DNA from: Paenibacillus tianjinensis
GTDB taxonomy: Bacteria > Bacillota > Bacilli > Paenibacillales > Paenibacillaceae
Assembly (NCBI RefSeq): GCF_017086365.1
Contig: NZ_CP070969.1
Coordinates: 2,790,001-2,854,000 of the forward strand
Length of the DNA: 64,000 nt
Reading direction: 5' to 3'
Notes under the pieces: generated by a model
The model's database searches: none
Seen by the model: the letters and a program-made list of their open reading frames with translations, nothing else
What the model was told of the DNA's origin: nothing
Shown: positions 26,351-35,030 of the stretch, in pieces
Position numbering within the stretch: position 1 is the stretch's first letter
How the letters are laid out: every line of letters begins with the position of its first letter
Made by a program: the position numbers and the translations under genes

Positions 26351-26366
26351 TCTGAGGAGGATAAGC

Positions 26367-27455
26367 ATGAACCGGAAAAATGGGATGATGTACGCACCTA
26401 CATATGAAGCGCGTCCGGTGGTAGGGCCGGGAGAATTCACTTTTGCAGCGATTGCGCTGGATCACGGCCATATCTACGGGATGTGTAACGGGCTTGTGGA
26501 AGCCGGTGCAGTGCTGAAATGGGTCTACGATCCAGATGAAGCTAAGATCAAAGCCTTCACCGCCGTCTATCCGGGAGTCAGAGCCGCACGCAGTGCTGAA
26601 GAAATTCTTGAGGACCCTGAGGTCCTGCTGGTTGCAGCAGCGGCCATTCCCTCGGAACGGGCAGGTCTGGGACTTAGAGTCATGGCGCACGGGAAGGATT
26701 ATTTTACGGACAAAACACCATTCACCTCACTTGCCCAGCTGGCAGATGTACGGATTCAGGCCGCAGAGACCAAGCGCAAATACATGACTTATTTCAGCGA
26801 ACGGCTGCATGTAGAAAGCGCTGTTTACGCCGGACATATGGTGGAGCAGGGGGCGATCGGCCGTGTCATTCAAGTGATCGGCATGGGCCCGCACCGCCTG
26901 AATGCGGCAAGTCGGCCGGAGTGGTTCTTCAAGCGTGAGAACTACGGAGGTATTCTATGCGACATCGGCAGCCACCAGATCGAGCAGTTTCTCTTTTATG
27001 CGGGCTGCCGCGATGCTAAGGTGCTGCATAGTAAAGTTGCTAATTACAATAATGCTGCTTATCCTGAGCTTGAAGATTTCGGCGATGCTACACTTGTCGG
27101 GGACAATGGGGCTACGCAGTATTTTCGCGTGGACTGGTTTACGCCGAAGGGACTCGGAACATGGGGGGACGGCCGGACGATTATTATGGGGACCGAAGGG
27201 TACATCGAGCTGCGCAAATACAGTGATATTGCCCGTTCTGATGCCGGTGACAATGTCTACTGGGTCGACGGACAGGGCGAGCATTATGAGCATGTTGCAG
27301 GCAAAGTGGGCTATCCTTTCTTCGGAGAATTGATCTTGGATTGTCTACAGCGCAGCGAGCTGGCAATGACCCAGGAGCATGTCTTCAAAGCAGCAGAGCT
27401 GTGTCTGATAGCCCAAGCTCAAGCCATTAATCTTACACCGGGTACACTTAAATAG
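26367..27455 (+). CDS. Divergent Gfo/Idh/MocA family protein
   Basis: This 362-residue protein has the overall Gfo/Idh fold but two departures. The N-terminus reads FAAIALDHGHIYGMC in place of a GxGxxG nucleotide motif, and the EKP motif is replaced by FTDKTPF. The GILCDIGSHQIEQFLFY segment and the C-terminal QEHVFKAAELCLIAQAQA are conserved. The same LDHGHIYGM start recurs in a subgroup of sugar-cluster proteins, so this is a subfamily trait and not decay. The gene starts 16 bp after the epimerase gene with GAGGAGGAT upstream. Confidence 0.87.
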   Translation: MNRKNGMMYAPTYEARPVVGPGEFTFAAIALDHGHIYGMCNGLVEAGAVLKWVYDPDEAKIKAFTAVYPGVRAARSAEEILEDPEVLLVAAAAIPSERAGLGLRVMAHGKDYFTDKTPFTSLAQLADVRIQAAETKRKYMTYFSERLHVESAVYAGHMVEQGAIGRVIQVIGMGPHRLNAASRPEWFFKRENYGGILCDIGSHQIEQFLFYAGCRDAKVLHSKVANYNNAAYPELEDFGDATLVGDNGATQYFRVDWFTPKGLGTWGDGRTIIMGTEGYIELRKYSDIARSDAGDNVYWVDGQGEHYEHVAGKVGYPFFGELILDCLQRSELAMTQEHVFKAAELCLIAQAQAINLTPGTLK

Positions 27456-27480
27456 CATTGCGGAAGCGCATTAAGAACGG

Positions 27481-28527
27481 ATGGTGCTAACATTGACTAC
27501 ACTTGGAGCAGCTATTATCGGCTGCGGAGCCATTGCTCCGCTTCACGCTAAGGCGATAGCCTATATAGAAGGAACACAGCTGCTGGCCGCAGCGGATATC
27601 AATGCTGATCAGGCACAAGCCTTCGGAGAGCAGTACGGCTGCGGGGTTGCACAGGACTATCGTGAGCTTCTGGGGAGAACGGATATAGACGTTGTCCATT
27701 TGTGTACGCCTCATTACCTCCATGCACAGATGGCCATTGATTTTTTGAACGCCGGCAAACATGTCTTAACCGAAAAACCGCTGGCCATCGATGTACCTTC
27801 TGCACAGCGGATGCTGGAAACGGCTGATCATAGCAAAGGACAGCTTGGCGTCGTATATCAGAACCGTTATAATGAGCCTTCCATACGGATCAGGCAGATA
27901 ATAGATCAAAGGACGCTTGGGCGACTGCTTTGTATGAAGGGCGTAGTTACTTGGAGCCGTAGTGAACAGTACTATACGGAGAGCGGCTGGAGGGGGAAAT
28001 GGGCCACGGAAGGCGGCGGTGTACTGATTAATCAGACGATTCATACGCTGGATCTGCTGCAATGGTTCGGCGGTGAGATTTCCTCAGTCAGCGGAAGTGT
28101 GAGTACAGATGTGCTGGACGGAATTATCGAGGTGGAAGACAGCGCCCATGCCTGCATCACTTTTAGCAACCAGGTACGGGGGCTTTTCTACGGCACTAAT
28201 GCCTATTCGGTCAATTCACCCGTAGAGCTGGAGCTGGTGTTTGAACATGGAACCCTGCTGCAGCGCCGGGACTGTCTTTATTTATGGAAAGACGGCCGTG
28301 AACAGCTATTATGTGAGCCTGGTACTGCAGCTGCCGGAGGCAAATCGTATTGGGGAACAGGACATCAGCGGTTAATCCATGATTACTATGACCATATCCG
28401 GGAGGGGAGGGAGTTCTGGCTGAACGGCCGGGAAGGGATCAAAGCACTTGAAATCATCGCAGGCATCTACAGTTCATCAGGAAACCAGAGGATTCCAGCA
28501 TCCGCCAACGGACTTCGCTCAAATTGA
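27481..28527 (+). CDS. Gfo/Idh/MocA family oxidoreductase
   Basis: This 348-residue dehydrogenase has Rossmann motif GCGAIAPLHAKA, catalytic motif TEKPLAIDVPS and the QTIHTLDLLQWFGG segment. It closes the four-gene cluster, 25 bp downstream. The ATG at 27481 has only a poor ribosome binding site; a TTG at 27493 is an alternative start. Three paralogous dehydrogenases next to one epimerase suggest successive oxidation and reduction steps on one sugar, perhaps via a 3-keto intermediate (inference). Confidence 0.9.
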   Translation: MVLTLTTLGAAIIGCGAIAPLHAKAIAYIEGTQLLAAADINADQAQAFGEQYGCGVAQDYRELLGRTDIDVVHLCTPHYLHAQMAIDFLNAGKHVLTEKPLAIDVPSAQRMLETADHSKGQLGVVYQNRYNEPSIRIRQIIDQRTLGRLLCMKGVVTWSRSEQYYTESGWRGKWATEGGGVLINQTIHTLDLLQWFGGEISSVSGSVSTDVLDGIIEVEDSAHACITFSNQVRGLFYGTNAYSVNSPVELELVFEHGTLLQRRDCLYLWKDGREQLLCEPGTAAAGGKSYWGTGHQRLIHDYYDHIREGREFWLNGREGIKALEIIAGIYSSSGNQRIPASANGLRSN

Positions 28528-28606
28528 CTTTATAGACATTTAGCCTTATCTTCATATCATGCGCTTTAAATCAATATGATGATAGACAGAGAGAGGGAAT
28601 TGAGTG

Positions 28607-29119
28607 ATGGAACAGGCGATGTTTGCTGGAGGCTGCTTCTGGTGCATGGTCACTCCGTTTGAGGAGCTGCCGGGTATACACGGGATTGTGTCCGGCTATG
28701 CAGGAGGTACCGTTGAGAATCCGACCTATGAACAGGTCAAGACTGGGACAACCGGACACTACGAAGTGGTACAGATCACATTTGATCCGGAAGTATTTCC
28801 ATATGAGAAGCTGCTGGAGCTGTTCTGGCCACAGATTGATCCGACGGATGACGGAGGACAATTTCAGGACCGGGGAAGCCAGTACCGCACAGCGGTGTTT
28901 TATTATAATGAAAATCAGCGTTTAGCGGCCTTAGCCTCCAAAGAGCAGGTAGCGTCCAGCGGCAGATTCGAAGGTCCGGTCGTGACAGAAATTCTGCCTG
29001 CGCCTGTCTTTTACCGGGCTGAAGAATATCATCAGGATTACCATAAAAAGAATCCGAAACATTACAAAGAGGACCGTGAACAGTCCGGCCGCGATACGTT
29101 TATTTCGAAGCACTGGTAA
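28607..29119 (+). CDS. msrA: Peptide methionine-S-sulfoxide reductase MsrA
   Basis: This 170-residue cytoplasmic repair enzyme reduces methionine-S-sulfoxide. The catalytic motif GGCFWC is at the N-terminus (Cys near residue 9), followed by GYAGG, PTYEQV, GHYEVVQITFDP, LFWPQIDPTD and RTAVFY, all family landmarks. ATG 28607 is preferred over GTG 28604 by spacing to GAGAGGG. It stands alone, before a strong terminator. No msrB domain is fused. Confidence 0.96.
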   Translation: MEQAMFAGGCFWCMVTPFEELPGIHGIVSGYAGGTVENPTYEQVKTGTTGHYEVVQITFDPEVFPYEKLLELFWPQIDPTDDGGQFQDRGSQYRTAVFYYNENQRLAALASKEQVASSGRFEGPVVTEILPAPVFYRAEEYHQDYHKKNPKHYKEDREQSGRDTFISKHW

Positions 29120-29135
29120 AATTAAAATAATCTTG

Positions 29136-29188
29136 AAAAGCCTTATCTCTCTTGACTTCTGGAGAAATAAGGCTTTTTGGTTTTTTTG
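29136..29188 (+). terminator. Terminator after msrA
   Basis: AAAAGCCTTAT and ATAAGGCTTTTT form the stem of a hairpin, followed by two T-rich runs. Confidence 0.85.
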
Positions 29189-29362
29189 CAGCAAAGGTAA
29201 CTGGCAAGGGGATAATAAAAACGTTTCACCCCAAAAATGAGCACTAAAATCCGAAATTCTGCTCCTACTAAAAGGCCTGAAGGAAGACTATAATCATACC
29301 TGAAAACGCATACATTTCTGGTGCGGGATTGATTTAAATACATTTAATGGAGGAGTAATGTC

Positions 29363-30721
29363 ATGAGAAAAAAATGGCTAATGCCCCTACTCGCGCTTTT
29401 GCTGCTGATCTCCTGCATCCTCCTGTCCGGTTCCAAAGCTGCAGCCGCTGACTTCACACAAGGCGTGAGTCTATCGGGTACCACAGCAACCCTCTGGTTC
29501 AAATCAACCGTCAGCACCACCTGGGTAGATGCGCATTACAAGATCAACAGCGGGACACAGCTGAATTACCGTATGACCTATAACAGCAGTACTGCCCGCT
29601 ATGAGCAAGTGGTGACTGGTGTTGCCAGCGGTACATTGATCAGCTATTTTTATACCTATAACAACGGAAATCCTGCATATGATACAGGCTGGTATACTTA
29701 CACTGCCAACGGCACTACACCTACAACACCGCCGGGCTCTAACGGTTCGATCTATTCGATTGCGGCATCCTCCATTCCGACTGCACCAAACGGTTCTTTG
29801 TCGCTTAAGGTGATGAACGGCACTGGTGGCGCTTATTCCGACAGCCAAGTCTACTGGGGCGTTCTCGGCATTAACCCGGCCAACGGCAAATGGAGTTATT
29901 TGGATCTGAACGGTAATCTCGTGCCGATCTCGAATGCACTCAATGACGCCTCCGGGCATTTAACCAAAAACGGTGTTAATTATGCTAATATTTATCACAC
30001 TGTCAGTCAGGCTTCTTGGGTGAATATGCCTAAGATCACTTCCGGACGAATGTTCCTCAGTGTCGGCACGCCTTTGTACATCAAGACCTATGATATAGGC
30101 TTCGCCGGTCCGGATATTAACAATGCATCTGATCCGAACCGTAATATCTATTTTGATTTTGTGGAATTTACTGTAGATGCAACCGGCTACCATGGGAATA
30201 CAACCCGTGTAGATGCTTTTGGCTTCCCGATCCAGCACCGTCTGGTAAGTCTATCCGGCTCCTATGATCAGACCGTGGGTGAACTCGAATCGGAGACCCG
30301 TGCGGGAATCTTCACGAAATATCAGAACGAAGTGCCGGCCGCTTTCAAATCACTGGCTACGGACCAAGCTCCGTACCGGATTATTGCACCGATCCACGGT
30401 TCCTTTGCAGCAGGTGGGGTCAATGCCAATTATTTTGCCGGATATTCCAGCTATAACACCCAGGACATACTGCGTTGTGACGGTGCGCTCACCGATGCTG
30501 CTACAGCTGCTGCGATCAACCGCCATGTCTACACCACCAACAACTGGAATAATGTAGCGTATTACTATAATGCAGCACCTGCCAACTACTATGCGAAATT
30601 CTGGCATGATCACAGTATCAGCGGCCTGGCTTACGGCTTCCCGTATGATGATGTCAATGGTCAGGCAGCTTATCTGGAAGTAGGCGACCCTAAGGGTCTG
30701 ATCATCCGTGTTGCCTGGTAA
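29363..30721 (+). CDS. Secreted beta-1,3-glucanase, GH64 with N-terminal CBM56-like module
   Basis: This 452-residue exported protein has a signal peptide (about residues 1-30, ending AAA-ADF). A small beta-sandwich module follows (about 30-120; LWFKSTVSTTWVDAHYKI, YFYTYNNGNPAYDTGWY), resembling CBM56. After a Thr/Pro linker come the GH64 domain landmarks: SDSQVYWGVLG, FVEFTVDATGYHGNTTRVDAFGFP and KFWHDHSISGLAYGFPYDDVN. GH64 enzymes cleave beta-1,3-glucan, for example in fungal walls. GGAGGAG precedes the ATG. A carbohydrate module before the catalytic domain is a less common order. Confidence 0.9.
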   Translation: MRKKWLMPLLALLLLISCILLSGSKAAAADFTQGVSLSGTTATLWFKSTVSTTWVDAHYKINSGTQLNYRMTYNSSTARYEQVVTGVASGTLISYFYTYNNGNPAYDTGWYTYTANGTTPTTPPGSNGSIYSIAASSIPTAPNGSLSLKVMNGTGGAYSDSQVYWGVLGINPANGKWSYLDLNGNLVPISNALNDASGHLTKNGVNYANIYHTVSQASWVNMPKITSGRMFLSVGTPLYIKTYDIGFAGPDINNASDPNRNIYFDFVEFTVDATGYHGNTTRVDAFGFPIQHRLVSLSGSYDQTVGELESETRAGIFTKYQNEVPAAFKSLATDQAPYRIIAPIHGSFAAGGVNANYFAGYSSYNTQDILRCDGALTDAATAAAINRHVYTTNNWNNVAYYYNAAPANYYAKFWHDHSISGLAYGFPYDDVNGQAAYLEVGDPKGLIIRVAW

Positions 30722-30749
30722 GCCCATTCATGTTTTAGAATAGTAAACT

Positions 30750-30789
30750 TAACAGACCCGGAAGGCACATAGCCTAGAAGGGTCTGTTA
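30750..30789 (+). terminator. Inverted repeat after the GH64 gene
   Basis: TAACAGACCC pairs perfectly with GGGTCTGTTA across a 20-nt loop. No T run follows, so it is a weak or unconventional terminator. Confidence 0.5.
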
Positions 30790-30890
30790 TGTGCAAGCGG
30801 ATATAGAGCCGAAGGAGCTTTAGCTTGATTCGTTCTATCAAATTGCACTAAACTGAAGTTCATATCCCATTACAACTTTGAGGTGAATCC

Positions 30891-31316
30891 ATGCGGTTTC
30901 ATGAATTTCATAACGGACAAGTCTTTAGAACGAAGTCTTTATCCATAACGAAAGAGAATATCACGAGCTTCGCTGCCGAGTTTGACCCGCAGTATATGCA
31001 TTTGGATGAAGAGAAAGCCAAGCAGGGCAGATTTAACGGCATCATCGCCTCCGGAATTCAGACACTTGCTGTTACTTTTAAGCTTTGGGTGGAAACGGGC
31101 AGCTATGGTAACGATGTTATTGCCGGAACTGCGATGAATAACATTAGATTTATTAAACCGGTGTTCCCTGGAGACGAATTACATACGATAGTAGAAGTCA
31201 TAGATGTAATAGAGAAGAAGAATGAGAACGGGATCGTTACAGTGCGGCTCTCGACCTATAATCAATCCGATGAAAAGGTGTTTGAAGGTGAATTATCCGT
31301 ACTGGTAAGAAAATAA
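30891..31316 (+). CDS. MaoC-like hot-dog hydratase
   Basis: This 141-residue protein matches the MaoC/R-specific enoyl-CoA hydratase fold. The hydratase motif appears as FAAEFDPQYMHLDEEKA followed by GIIASG, giving the catalytic Asp and His. NIRFIKPVFPGDELH is the second landmark. It lacks a clear metabolic neighbour, so the acyl-CoA substrate is unknown. GAGGTGAAT precedes ATG 30891. It is followed by a hairpin shared with the convergent gene. Confidence 0.88.
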   Translation: MRFHEFHNGQVFRTKSLSITKENITSFAAEFDPQYMHLDEEKAKQGRFNGIIASGIQTLAVTFKLWVETGSYGNDVIAGTAMNNIRFIKPVFPGDELHTIVEVIDVIEKKNENGIVTVRLSTYNQSDEKVFEGELSVLVRK

Positions 31317-31341
31317 AGTACTCTTTAAAGCTAAATCAAAA

Positions 31342-31382
31342 AGCGGCAGCGCAGGGCCTATTTACGGTCCGGGACTGCCGCT
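31342..31382. terminator. Bidirectional hairpin between convergent genes
   Basis: AGCGGCAG (31342-31349) and CTGCCGCT (31375-31382) form a GC-rich stem between the MaoC-like gene and the minus-strand nuclease-like gene. U tracts are weak on both sides. Confidence 0.55.
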
Positions 31383-31397
31383 GATTCATTTAAGGGA

Positions 31398-32669
31398 CTA
31401 ACTTACTTCTGATGCAGCCGGTCTTCTGGTAATCTTATCTAATACTTCTACAGAACGTCCGTACTTGCACATGGCATCACAATCACAGCGCAAATCAGAG
31501 AATAGAACATAAGAAAGGTTGCGTATCTTGTCCTGCTGAAGAGAAGGGCGCAGCAGTTGAGCCTGGACTTCCCTTTCACGGGTATCAGGACTGATCAGAA
31601 AGAGATGGCATTCAGGATGATTTAACGACAAGGCTAGGTCATGCAGGCGGAGAATTCCTGAATAGATAGAGGTGCTTTTCTCGACTTCAAAGGCGGAAAC
31701 GATGCCGTCCTCTGCATCCAGCCAGAGAACGTCTATGAATGAGATTGTTTCACTGGCAGCTTTAGGTACGTTCAGCGGCGGCAGCGCAGGGAGTGATAAT
31801 TCCCCGAGCGCCTTGTTGTTCCATTGTCTTTTATGATCATTCTGCGCTATCCAGACTTTATATCCCAGCGAGCGGCCAAGTCTTGCAAGATGATATTGCA
31901 TTTCGCTATGCTCTGTTTCCTCCCGGTAATCGCTCAGTACTTCTTGATGACGTTTAAGGCTGCTTTTTTCCCGTTTAGCGGTGTCGGCTTCAAGGACTCT
32001 ATCGGCATTGCCGCTGACAATCAGACGGCCTGAACCTATTTCAAACATGAAACCGGCTACCGCTCCCAGGTCCTTCGACAACAGTAACCGCTGGGATTCG
32101 TTGATTTCTATTAATCCTGCACGCATATCAAGATAAGCGCTCCAAGAGCCGAGTTTGATCTTCTGGTCCAGCAGTTCATTATATCCCCGGACAATCGCAG
32201 TATTGAACGGGGGGAAGAGGGTAGGATGCAGGAAATACAGGATATTGGCAACGGCTGGTCCGAGTCCTTTGATTTGCAAGCTGTCCAGCCTGTGAATCTC
32301 CGCAAGCAGCTGTTTTTCCTGGCTGGTATGCAGTACAGCTTTTAGAAAACGCCCAAACGCAAGCTGATTCACCTCATTCTCATAAATATCCGGGATGCGG
32401 AGTTTAGGTTTCCAATAAAAGGCATGGGCGGCTCCGTCAAAGACCTGCTTTTGTTCACAGATCGCTGACATGATAAATTCCAGTGCGGAGCCTTTATAGT
32501 CATTGCCGAAGGTCCGCATCTCAATATGCCCGATTACATCTGTCAGTCCGTTCCTGATTGTGCGGAAAGCCTTCAAGCGATCATTATTATTGAGGAACCA
32601 GGTGTTGTACACCGATTCCGGATCTTCTTTAAATTCCTTGATACGCTCTGCAATATACAGCTCAATCAT
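31398..32669 (-). CDS. HhH-domain protein with PD-(D/E)xK-like C-terminal region
   Basis: I do not recognise a named family for this 423-residue protein. A helix-hairpin-helix-like segment ([19 protein letters not shown], about residues 135-155) resembles DNA-glycosylase or DNA-binding HhH motifs. The C-terminal part has [12 protein letters not shown] with Asp313, then [20 protein letters not shown] with Glu328, Glu330 and Lys331. This fits a restriction-endonuclease-like core (D...ExEK). A Cys cluster (CDCDAMC) lies near the end. ATG 32669 follows GGAGGA. It may be a stand-alone nuclease or defence protein; this is inference. Confidence 0.65.
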   Translation of the reverse strand: MIELYIAERIKEFKEDPESVYNTWFLNNNDRLKAFRTIRNGLTDVIGHIEMRTFGNDYKGSALEFIMSAICEQKQVFDGAAHAFYWKPKLRIPDIYENEVNQLAFGRFLKAVLHTSQEKQLLAEIHRLDSLQIKGLGPAVANILYFLHPTLFPPFNTAIVRGYNELLDQKIKLGSWSAYLDMRAGLIEINESQRLLLSKDLGAVAGFMFEIGSGRLIVSGNADRVLEADTAKREKSSLKRHQEVLSDYREETEHSEMQYHLARLGRSLGYKVWIAQNDHKRQWNNKALGELSLPALPPLNVPKAASETISFIDVLWLDAEDGIVSAFEVEKSTSIYSGILRLHDLALSLNHPECHLFLISPDTREREVQAQLLRPSLQQDKIRNLSYVLFSDLRCDCDAMCKYGRSVEVLDKITRRPAASEVS

Positions 32670-32790
32670 CTTGTTTGTCCTCCATATAACATTCTTAAAC
32701 CAATTGTACCGGAGGGTTAATATAGCCGCAGTGCGTTTTGTTCCGCACCCTAATCGGATCAAAACTCGAGATGATTTTCCCGAAATCAAT

Positions 32791-32832
32791 AAGAGCAGAA
32801 CCTTCCGTTTACCGGGGGGCTCTGCTCTTTTG
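32791..32832. terminator. Terminator of the minus-strand membrane protein gene
   Basis: AAGAGCAGA (32791-32799) and TCTGCTCTT (32821-32829) form a perfect 9-bp stem. It lies directly downstream of the 161-aa membrane protein gene on the minus strand. Confidence 0.7.
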
Positions 32833-32853
32833 AAATAAGAATTTATAGAGTTG

Positions 32854-33339
32854 TTAGTGGTTCATGCCTGCCATTCCGTTAATGATTTCCGGGTTGACCA
32901 TACCGAATATCATCGCAATATGTGCGACTACAAGGAAACCGCTGATCAACATAAAATGCAGCTTCAGCCTGCCCTCCTCAGAACGTTTACGGGCGATCAG
33001 GCCAAGGTCGAGCAGTGCGAGCGGCAGCAGAAAAAGCACTCCGCTTAAGTAAAAGCCCACCGCGACAACATCGACCCAGGTATGCCATTCACCGTTCACC
33101 GTGAGCGGTACAAATGCAGTCGGGAACAGGTAGAGAAACACTCCGGTAAAATAAAGACCGGCCAGGATACTGCATACCCGGTTGAATGCTCTCAGCGGTC
33201 CGTTTAGTTTCTTGGTGAACAAAATAATAAACTCGGTTACAGTTATCGTCTCTGCAAAAATAACGGGAATTGCCATAAATAAAATCAGATTCCACGGCTG
33301 GTTGTCAGCAAGCAGAGACATATAATGTGTCATGTTCAT
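32854..33339 (-). CDS. Integral membrane protein (DUF6803-like)
   Basis: This 161-residue protein has four or five hydrophobic segments (about residues 18-40, 52-75, 90-112, 130-150) and a Met/His-rich C-terminus (NGMAGMNH). GGAGGATG precedes ATG 33339. I recall similar proteins annotated as DUF6803 permease-like, but without known function. It is a single gene between the nuclease-like gene and a HAD phosphatase gene, and no partner is evident. Confidence 0.7.
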   Translation of the reverse strand: MNMTHYMSLLADNQPWNLILFMAIPVIFAETITVTEFIILFTKKLNGPLRAFNRVCSILAGLYFTGVFLYLFPTAFVPLTVNGEWHTWVDVVAVGFYLSGVLFLLPLALLDLGLIARKRSEEGRLKLHFMLISGFLVVAHIAMIFGMVNPEIINGMAGMNH

Positions 33340-33489
33340 GTTACATCCTCCAATAGCAAATTAGCTTACTTCCTGATCTTAATGGATATGTATGTGGAAA
33401 GTATGTAGAAACGGGGGTATGATTGAACAAGCTGTGAAGTGAAGCAGGATGGTGTTGAAAGTTATGATTTTTGAGGGGAGCAGGACGAA

Positions 33490-34158
33490 ATGAACGGAAG
33501 GCTGAAGAGTATTTTATTTGATTTGGACGGTACCTTAACCGACCCTAAAGAGGGAATTACCAGATGTGTCGAATATGCACTGAACAAGTTCGATATTACG
33601 GTGGATCATCTGGATCTGCTGCTCCCGTATATCGGGCCGCCGCTGTTTGATTCGTTTGTGCAAATTCAGGGATTGCCGGAGGAACAGGCCGCTCAGGCGG
33701 TTATTTATTACCGTGAACGCTATAGCACAATTGGGATGTTCGAAAACAGCGTCATTCCTGGAATTCCACAGCTGCTGGAAGCCCTGCAGGGAATGGGATA
33801 CACGTTATACGTTGCAACTTCGAAACCAACTGTTTTCGCCGAAGAAATTCTCCGGCATTACGGGCTGGACGGATATTTTAAGCATGTCGCAGGCAGCAAT
33901 CTCGATGGTACACGCTCCAAGAAGCGTGAGGTGATCCAGTTCGTGCTTGACCAGAATGCCATCCCTCCGGAAGAGGCTCTGATGATCGGGGACCGGGAGC
34001 ATGATATTATCGGAGCAAAAAGCTGTGGTGTAGCCTCTGTTGGTGTGTTGTTCGGCTATGGTTCGGAGGAGGAATTGTCCAGTAGCGGAGCGGATTACAT
34101 TGCTTCCACCGTAGAGGAGATTCAGGAGATTATTGCACGCATTCCATATAAAATATAA
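33490..34158 (+). CDS. HAD family hydrolase (phosphoglycolate phosphatase-like)
   Basis: This 222-residue phosphatase has HAD motif I DLDGTLTDPKEGI (nucleophile Asp near residue 11), motif II YVATSKPT, a conserved Lys in SKKREV, and motif IV MIGDREHDIIGAKS. The helical C1 cap lies between motifs I and II (about residues 20-85). Relatives act on phosphoglycolate, pyrophosphate or 5'-nucleotides. The substrate is not inferable from the neighbours. GGGGAGCAGG precedes the ATG. Confidence 0.92.
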   Translation: MNGRLKSILFDLDGTLTDPKEGITRCVEYALNKFDITVDHLDLLLPYIGPPLFDSFVQIQGLPEEQAAQAVIYYRERYSTIGMFENSVIPGIPQLLEALQGMGYTLYVATSKPTVFAEEILRHYGLDGYFKHVAGSNLDGTRSKKREVIQFVLDQNAIPPEEALMIGDREHDIIGAKSCGVASVGVLFGYGSEEELSSSGADYIASTVEEIQEIIARIPYKI

Positions 34159-34202
34159 ATTTTGCTCTAGGGAAAAAGTTGTGAATCTTAGGAGGCGCGA
34201 AC

Positions 34203-34625
34203 ATGAAGATGCTTAGAGTCTGTTTTTTAATGATGATGCTAACGCTTTTTGCTGCTGCCTGTTCTAAGTCTATGAGTTCTACTGAAGCTGTCAAAAAAGG
34301 TTATGTAGTCTATGGTCGAATGGATGTATTAAATTATGAATTATTCGAAGGATTTCTAGATAAAGTAAATAGTAAGGATAAGGCTGAAGTTAAATTTGCA
34401 ATTTATACCGTAGAAGGCGACCCCATATTCCATTACCTTGAATATAGTAATAATAAAGATACTATTACGTATACCTACGACAGCAGACAAGACGAAAATG
34501 GCAAAGAGGAAAAGGTAAGCACTACTTGTAAAGCCATAAAAGAAGTTGACGGAGTTTACTCTTTATCAGATTGTGACGACGCTAAAATTGGCCAGCGGTT
34601 TTATGCAACCCAAAAAACGGAATGA
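34203..34625 (+). CDS. DUF4362-like lipoprotein
   Basis: This 140-residue exported lipoprotein has a signal peptide with lipobox FAAAC (Cys near residue 20). The mature part contains EAVKKGYVVYGRMDVLN, VEGDPIFHYLEY and YTYDSR, which read as DUF4362. TAGGAGG precedes the ATG. Base composition is clearly lower in GC than the neighbouring genes, with AT-rich codons, which may indicate acquisition or weak selection. Function unknown. Confidence 0.78.
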   Translation: MKMLRVCFLMMMLTLFAAACSKSMSSTEAVKKGYVVYGRMDVLNYELFEGFLDKVNSKDKAEVKFAIYTVEGDPIFHYLEYSNNKDTITYTYDSRQDENGKEEKVSTTCKAIKEVDGVYSLSDCDDAKIGQRFYATQKTE

Positions 34626-34646
34626 AACCGATTTTTAGATTTGCTC

Positions 34647-34676
34647 TTGACTTTTTGGAGGACGGTTCAGTATTAT
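34647..34676 (+). promoter_or_regulatory. Promoter of the thrS T-box transcript
   Basis: TTGACT (34647-34652), an 18-bp spacer and TATTAT (34671-34676). Transcription would start near 34683, giving a leader of about 350 nt. Confidence 0.7.
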
Positions 34677-34682
34677 GTAACC

Positions 34683-35000
34683 AGCAACACCAATATCCAA
34701 GGCATTGACCAAAGACATGATATCCTTCAAGGACTGACCAGAGAGAGAAGTGAATGGTGAGAGCTTCTTACAGAGACCGGCCGGATGTTACCCCTTTGCA
34801 GCCGTGGCACTGAACCCTCCCTGCTGTTAGGGCGGCTGTAAATGCCACCGACTTATCCCCGATACCGGATACCATGAGGATTATGCGACTTTACTTCCGT
34901 CTAACAGCAGAGGGTTGTAACAGCGCAGGTCAAATTAGGGTGGAACCACGAGCTGAACGCACTCGTCCCTTTACGGGAGAGATGCGTTTTTTTGCGTTCA
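34683..35000 (+). promoter_or_regulatory. T-box leader, threonyl-tRNA responsive
   Basis: The leader has the Stem I element AGAGAG...GGTGAGAGC near 34742-34764, the conserved T-box AGGGTGGAACCACG (34937-34950), and a terminator helix formed by AACGCA...TGCGTT around 34957-34987 with a T run. Uncharged tRNA-Thr should pair with a specifier and the T-box, favouring read-through. ACC at 34790-34792 fits the spacing seen in the lysS T-box of this window; another ACC at 34814-34816, after a GA, is an alternative. This 405-bp gap holds no gene. Confidence 0.9.
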
Positions 35001-35030
35001 ATAACACTTGAAGAGATGGAGGCCACAATC

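Noticed and set aside
26367..27455. Pseudogene call for the Gfo/Idh protein lacking EKP
   Set aside because: The frame is intact, full length and tightly spaced in the cluster; the changed motifs look like a subfamily trait.
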